From Pontibacter litorisediminis (GTDB lineage: Bacteria > Bacteroidota > Bacteroidia > Cytophagales > Hymenobacteraceae), in assembly GCF_029360645.1 (NCBI RefSeq), contig NZ_JARDUA010000002.1:372001-436000 (forward strand): a stretch of DNA of 64,000 nt. The letters run 5' to 3'. This document shows positions 60,820 to 64,000 of the stretch, one piece after another. The translations under genes were made by a program, and so were the position numbers. A model generated the notes under the pieces. It worked only from the letters and a program-made list of their open reading frames with translations, ran no database searches and had not been told where the DNA came from. The stretch's first letter is position 1; the number at the start of each line of letters is the position of its first letter.

Positions 60820-63192
60820 ATGAGAAAAAATAAACAGGAGCACGAAATAGACTTAAGAAGCTGGTTTTTCAAGTTTAGGTCTAATTGGTATTGGTTTGCC
60901 CTAAGTGCCGTGCTGGCGCTGGCGGCAGGCTATGTGTATGTAAAAAGCTCTCCGCGCGTGTTCGAGTTCAAGTCTACGCTGCTGCTCGGCGACCAGCAAA
61001 CCGGCTCTAAGAAGGCGCAGGAACTGCTGGAGGTGCTGGACGTGCAGAGCAGAGGCATAAAAGTGGAGGACGAGATCGGCCTTTTATCGTCTGCCGAGAT
61101 GATAAAACAAGCGCTGCAAAAGCTGAACTTCACCGTAGCGTATTACCGCGTTACCGACCATTGGTTGAATAATATCAGTAACCTGGTGGTTGAGGAACAA
61201 TACAAGTCCGCACCCTACGAGGTGGACCTGGACACAAGCGGCATACAGCTGGTGGATATCCCGATAACGGTGCGCTTGCTGGACGAGAACACCTATGAGC
61301 TGGAGATTGAAGCCGAGAACGCCCCGCGTTACGACTTCCGCTCTAACGCTGTTGTAGGCTCTTTGCCGATTGTGAGCTTTAAGAAGACGCTTAAGTTCGG
61401 GGAGCCCTACCAGGACGAGAACCTGAGCCTGACGCTTCACCGCAGCGATGCAAAGAACCTGGAGCCGGCCAAGAAGTACTACTTTGTGATAAACAGCCTG
61501 GAGAGCCTCGTGAAGCAGCAACAGGCCTCACTGGGTATTGCACCGCTGGACCGCGAGGCCCGTGTGCTGGTGCTGGGCAGCAAGGGAAGTATACCGGATA
61601 AGCAGGTAGCCTTCCTGAACACGCTAATGGCAGAATATGTGGCTAACGACCTGAAGGAGAAGAACCAGAACGGGCTGAAGACGCTGGAGTTCATCGACAG
61701 CCAGCTGGCAACGCTTTCTGACTCGCTCCGCCAGAGCAAGAACGCGCTATCCTCGTTTCGCTCCAACAACCGGATCGCCAACATCAACGTGCAGTCTAAC
61801 CTCAATTATGAGAAGCTCTCGCAGCTGGAGGCAGAGCGCGCGCGCCTGAACACCGACAAGACCTACTATGAGAACATCCTGGACCAGATCCGGAACGGCA
61901 ACGGCATCGCGCAGTCGGTGTCGCCTACAGTGGGTGGCATCCAGAGCCCGATTCTGAACAACCTGTTTCTGCAGCTGGCTGAGCTGAACCAGAAAAAGGC
62001 CGGCTACAGAACCACGGCCACAGAAGAAAACCCGATGCTGCGCAAGATCGAAGGCGAGATAGCCAACACGCGGAGCGCCATTGAGGCCAACCTGCAGAAC
62101 CTGGTGGAGTCGGCCAACATCTCTATTGCCAACGTAAACGAGCGGATCGGCAAGATAGAGTCTACGCTTGCCTCCCTGCCCGAGAACGAGCGCAAGCTGA
62201 TGGACCTGCAGAGCCAGTCCGAGTTCATCGACAAGAAGTATGACTTCCTGCTGGAGAAACGTGCTGAGGCTGCCATTGCCCTGGCCACCAACGCGACGGA
62301 CAAAAAGATCATCGACAAGGCCTCTATGGTAGGCAGTACCCCTGTTAACGTGAAGCCGAAGATGATCTACCTGCTGGCCCTGCTCATCGGCTTGGCCATA
62401 CCTGCCGGCGTGATAGTGCTGCTGTCGAACGTGGACAACACCATACAGGGTAAAAACGAGTTAAGCAACCTGACCAGAATCCCTTTCCTGGGGGTGGTGG
62501 CGCATGGCTCTAAGTCGGATAAGCTGGCTGTGCTGAATAACCAGCGCTCGGCCATTGCCGAGTCGTTCAGGTCGATACGCATAAACCTGCAGTACCTGAT
62601 GTCGGACCAGGAGTTCCAGGTAATCGGCCTCACCTCCTCTGTCTCAGGCGAGGGCAAGACCTTCTGCTCTGTGAACCTGAGCTCTGAGATTGCCATGTCG
62701 GGCAAGCGTGTGGTGCTTATTGAGTCGGACATGCGCAAGCCAACCTTCAGCAAGTACTTTCCGGTGGCTGAGTCTGTTGGCCTGTCGACGTACCTGACGC
62801 AGGGGCAGGCACTGGAGGAGGTGGTGCAGAAAACTTACATGGAGAACCTCGACATCATCCCGTGCGGACCGATTCCTGAGAACGCCCTCCACCTGCTGGA
62901 GTCGCCGAAGATGCAGGAGCTTGTAAACAAGCTGAAAGAGCAGTATGATTATGTGGTGGTGGATACCCCACCGATTGGCTTCGTTTCAGAGTACTTTGTG
63001 CTGATGCGCCACATGGACGTGAACCTGTACGTGGTGAAGCATAAGTATACTAACAAAGACATGTTGGCCGAGATAAATGAGTTGTACAACGCCGGCAAGG
63101 TGAAGAACCTTTACATGATCATGAACGACCTCAACTACAACAAGACCTATGAGTACGGCTATAAGAAAAAGGCCAAGTACTACTACGTCTAA
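60820..63192 (+). CDS. Wzc-like polysaccharide copolymerase / tyrosine autokinase
   Basis: 790 residues. The chain-length determinant domain has TM1 (WYWFALSAVLALAAGYVYV) and TM2 (MIYLLALLIGLAIPAGVIVLL) around a long periplasmic coiled-coil part. The cytosolic BY-kinase domain has Walker A SVSGEGKTFCSV (Lys613), Walker A' VVLIESDMRKP (with Glu-Ser where Asp-Ala is common) and Walker B VVVDTPP. The last 19 residues hold seven tyrosines (NYNKTYEYGYKKKAKYYYV), the autophosphorylation cluster. It controls polymer length and export with the Wza-like protein. Confidence 0.93.
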   Translation: MRKNKQEHEIDLRSWFFKFRSNWYWFALSAVLALAAGYVYVKSSPRVFEFKSTLLLGDQQTGSKKAQELLEVLDVQSRGIKVEDEIGLLSSAEMIKQALQKLNFTVAYYRVTDHWLNNISNLVVEEQYKSAPYEVDLDTSGIQLVDIPITVRLLDENTYELEIEAENAPRYDFRSNAVVGSLPIVSFKKTLKFGEPYQDENLSLTLHRSDAKNLEPAKKYYFVINSLESLVKQQQASLGIAPLDREARVLVLGSKGSIPDKQVAFLNTLMAEYVANDLKEKNQNGLKTLEFIDSQLATLSDSLRQSKNALSSFRSNNRIANINVQSNLNYEKLSQLEAERARLNTDKTYYENILDQIRNGNGIAQSVSPTVGGIQSPILNNLFLQLAELNQKKAGYRTTATEENPMLRKIEGEIANTRSAIEANLQNLVESANISIANVNERIGKIESTLASLPENERKLMDLQSQSEFIDKKYDFLLEKRAEAAIALATNATDKKIIDKASMVGSTPVNVKPKMIYLLALLIGLAIPAGVIVLLSNVDNTIQGKNELSNLTRIPFLGVVAHGSKSDKLAVLNNQRSAIAESFRSIRINLQYLMSDQEFQVIGLTSSVSGEGKTFCSVNLSSEIAMSGKRVVLIESDMRKPTFSKYFPVAESVGLSTYLTQGQALEEVVQKTYMENLDIIPCGPIPENALHLLESPKMQELVNKLKEQYDYVVVDTPPIGFVSEYFVLMRHMDVNLYVVKHKYTNKDMLAEINELYNAGKVKNLYMIMNDLNYNKTYEYGYKKKAKYYYV

Positions 63193-63215
63193 CCCTATTT
63201 ACCAACATAACAGCG

Positions 63216-63238
63216 GGTGCAGCCAGAGTGGCTGCACC
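63216..63238 (+). other. Hairpin between the Wzc-like and flippase genes
   Basis: GGTGCAGCC-agagt-GGCTGCACC, no T-tract after it, so it may be an attenuator or a message-stabilising hairpin rather than a full terminator. Confidence 0.45.
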
Positions 63239-63269
63239 TCACCTGTTACTCTATACCAGCATACCACAG

Positions 63270-64000
63270 ATGAGTAAAAATTTAGCCTCCAAAGCTGTCA
63301 GCGGCCTGAAGTGGGGAACCGTCTCCACGGTAGCCAACGCAGTGATGCAGATTGGCTATACCTCGGCCATGGCCCGCCTGCTGGCCCCGGAGGCTTTTGG
63401 TCTGGTGGCCATTGCCAGCGTGATCCTACGCTTCGGCAGTTACTTTGCGCATTTGGGTCTCTCGCAGGCTATTATTCAAAAAGATGAGCTAACAGAGGAT
63501 AACATCCGGGCTGCCTTTACATCATCCGCGCTGCTTGGCCTTTTCTTCACCGTGCTGATCTGGGCACTGGCTCCCTTCGCCACCATGTTCTTCGATAACG
63601 ATGTGTATGGGAGCGAGCAAGTGACGCCCATTGTGCGCCTCATGTCCATGGCACTGTTGATAGGCGGCCTGTCCTCCACAGCCTCTAGCCTGTGTGAGCG
63701 CAACATGCGGTTTAAGGAGCTAAGCATTGTTGAGACGCTCTCCTACATCATATCCTACCTGGGGGTTGGGGTAGTTCTCGCTTACCTGGGCTACGGTGTT
63801 TGGAGCCTTGTGATCGCCACACTTACGCAGGCATCACTTGTGGCCCTGGGGGCTTATTTCATAACAAGGCATAACGTCTTGCCTCTATTTAAATGGGAGT
63901 CTTACAAACCACTGTTTAGCTATGGCAGCAGAATGTCTGTCATCAGTTTTCTGGAGTTCCTGAGCCAGGACATGGCCACCATACTTATCGGGAAGACACT
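63270..64000 (+). CDS. Wzx-type polysaccharide flippase, 3' truncated by the window
   Basis: At least 243 residues from ATG 63270, running off the end of the window. MSKNLASKAVSGLKWGTVSTVANAVMQ and the helices that follow (LLAPEAFGLVAIASVILRFG, SALLGLFFTVLIWALAPFA) are typical of the MATE/MOP-superfamily O-antigen and exopolysaccharide flippases of WzxC type. With the Wza- and Wzc-like genes upstream it points to a Wzx/Wzy-type capsule or EPS locus that continues beyond 64,000. Confidence 0.9.
   Translation, partial: MSKNLASKAVSGLKWGTVSTVANAVMQIGYTSAMARLLAPEAFGLVAIASVILRFGSYFAHLGLSQAIIQKDELTEDNIRAAFTSSALLGLFFTVLIWALAPFATMFFDNDVYGSEQVTPIVRLMSMALLIGGLSSTASSLCERNMRFKELSIVETLSYIISYLGVGVVLAYLGYGVWSLVIATLTQASLVALGAYFITRHNVLPLFKWESYKPLFSYGSRMSVISFLEFLSQDMATILIGKT

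Noticed and set aside
1..64000. tRNA or rRNA genes
   Set aside because: I found no stretch with the T-arm GTTCGAATC pattern plus matching acceptor stem, and no rRNA-like conserved text.

Overview
The window most likely comes from a Bacteroidota chromosome, order Cytophagales, in the Pontibacter/Hymenobacteraceae neighbourhood. The evidence is two proteins with C-terminal type IX secretion sorting domains, promoters of the TAnnTTTG type with weak or absent Shine-Dalgarno sequences, a copper efflux cluster of Bacteroidota type (CusB with a heavy-metal-binding N-terminus and DUF3347 C-terminus, and an MKDCC-type small membrane protein), SusC-like outer membrane proteins, and GC-rich genes with AT-rich spacers. 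The genus is inferred. I saw no rRNA, tRNA, CRISPR array or transposase gene.

Layout. 1-8049: copper/silver RND efflux (cusA truncated by the window edge, cusC, cusB, a 42-residue membrane protein, two lipoproteins). 8978-11419: TonB-dependent outer membrane receptor. 12130-14747: ferredoxin-type oxidoreductase and pepD-like dipeptidase. 15494-17149 (minus): a GT35 glucan phosphorylase homologue that lacks the PLP lysine. 17432-23627: MarR/GbsR regulator followed by a drug-type RND pump (tolC-acrA-acrB order) with shared AGTTCT-N8-AGAACT operators. 23764-27301: an ACP-like protein without its serine, metallophosphoesterase, nucleotidyltransferase and a GH2-like lipoprotein. 27524-30437: cellulose-synthase-like GT2 and a very disordered RGG/Tyr/Ser-rich protein. 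30551-32545 (minus): GH25 lysozyme and a D-threonine-aldolase/D-serine-dehydratase-like enzyme. 32702-34919: hemN and hemJ (heme synthesis). 35254-41141: zinc-ribbon protein, AEC transporter, sugar dehydrogenase with T9SS tail, T9SS repeat protein. 41198-48667 (minus): CNB-CBS-DUF294 protein, membrane-anchored exonuclease, GNAT, aminopeptidase P, SDR, 2H phosphoesterase and an AT-rich HEPN-like gene. 48906-59225: MacA-TolC-LolD-type ABC-FtsX-FtsX efflux operon with its own NtrC-like regulator and histidine kinase and a sigma-54-like promoter in front. 59498-64000: DUF1737-like protein and the start of a capsule/exopolysaccharide locus (Wza, Wzc, Wzx).

The most unusual feature is non-coding. 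Six intergenic spacers carry copies of one composite element about 250-500 bp long. Its core appears to fold into a defined RNA: several stems differ in sequence from copy to copy yet stay complementary. The core is bordered by two families of short hairpins whose arms also change while the flanks stay fixed (REP-like). I do not recognise the family. A second global signal is the motif AGTATA/TATACT (often AAGTATAAA), which I count by eye about 120 times, roughly five times what base composition predicts, both in spacers and inside genes.
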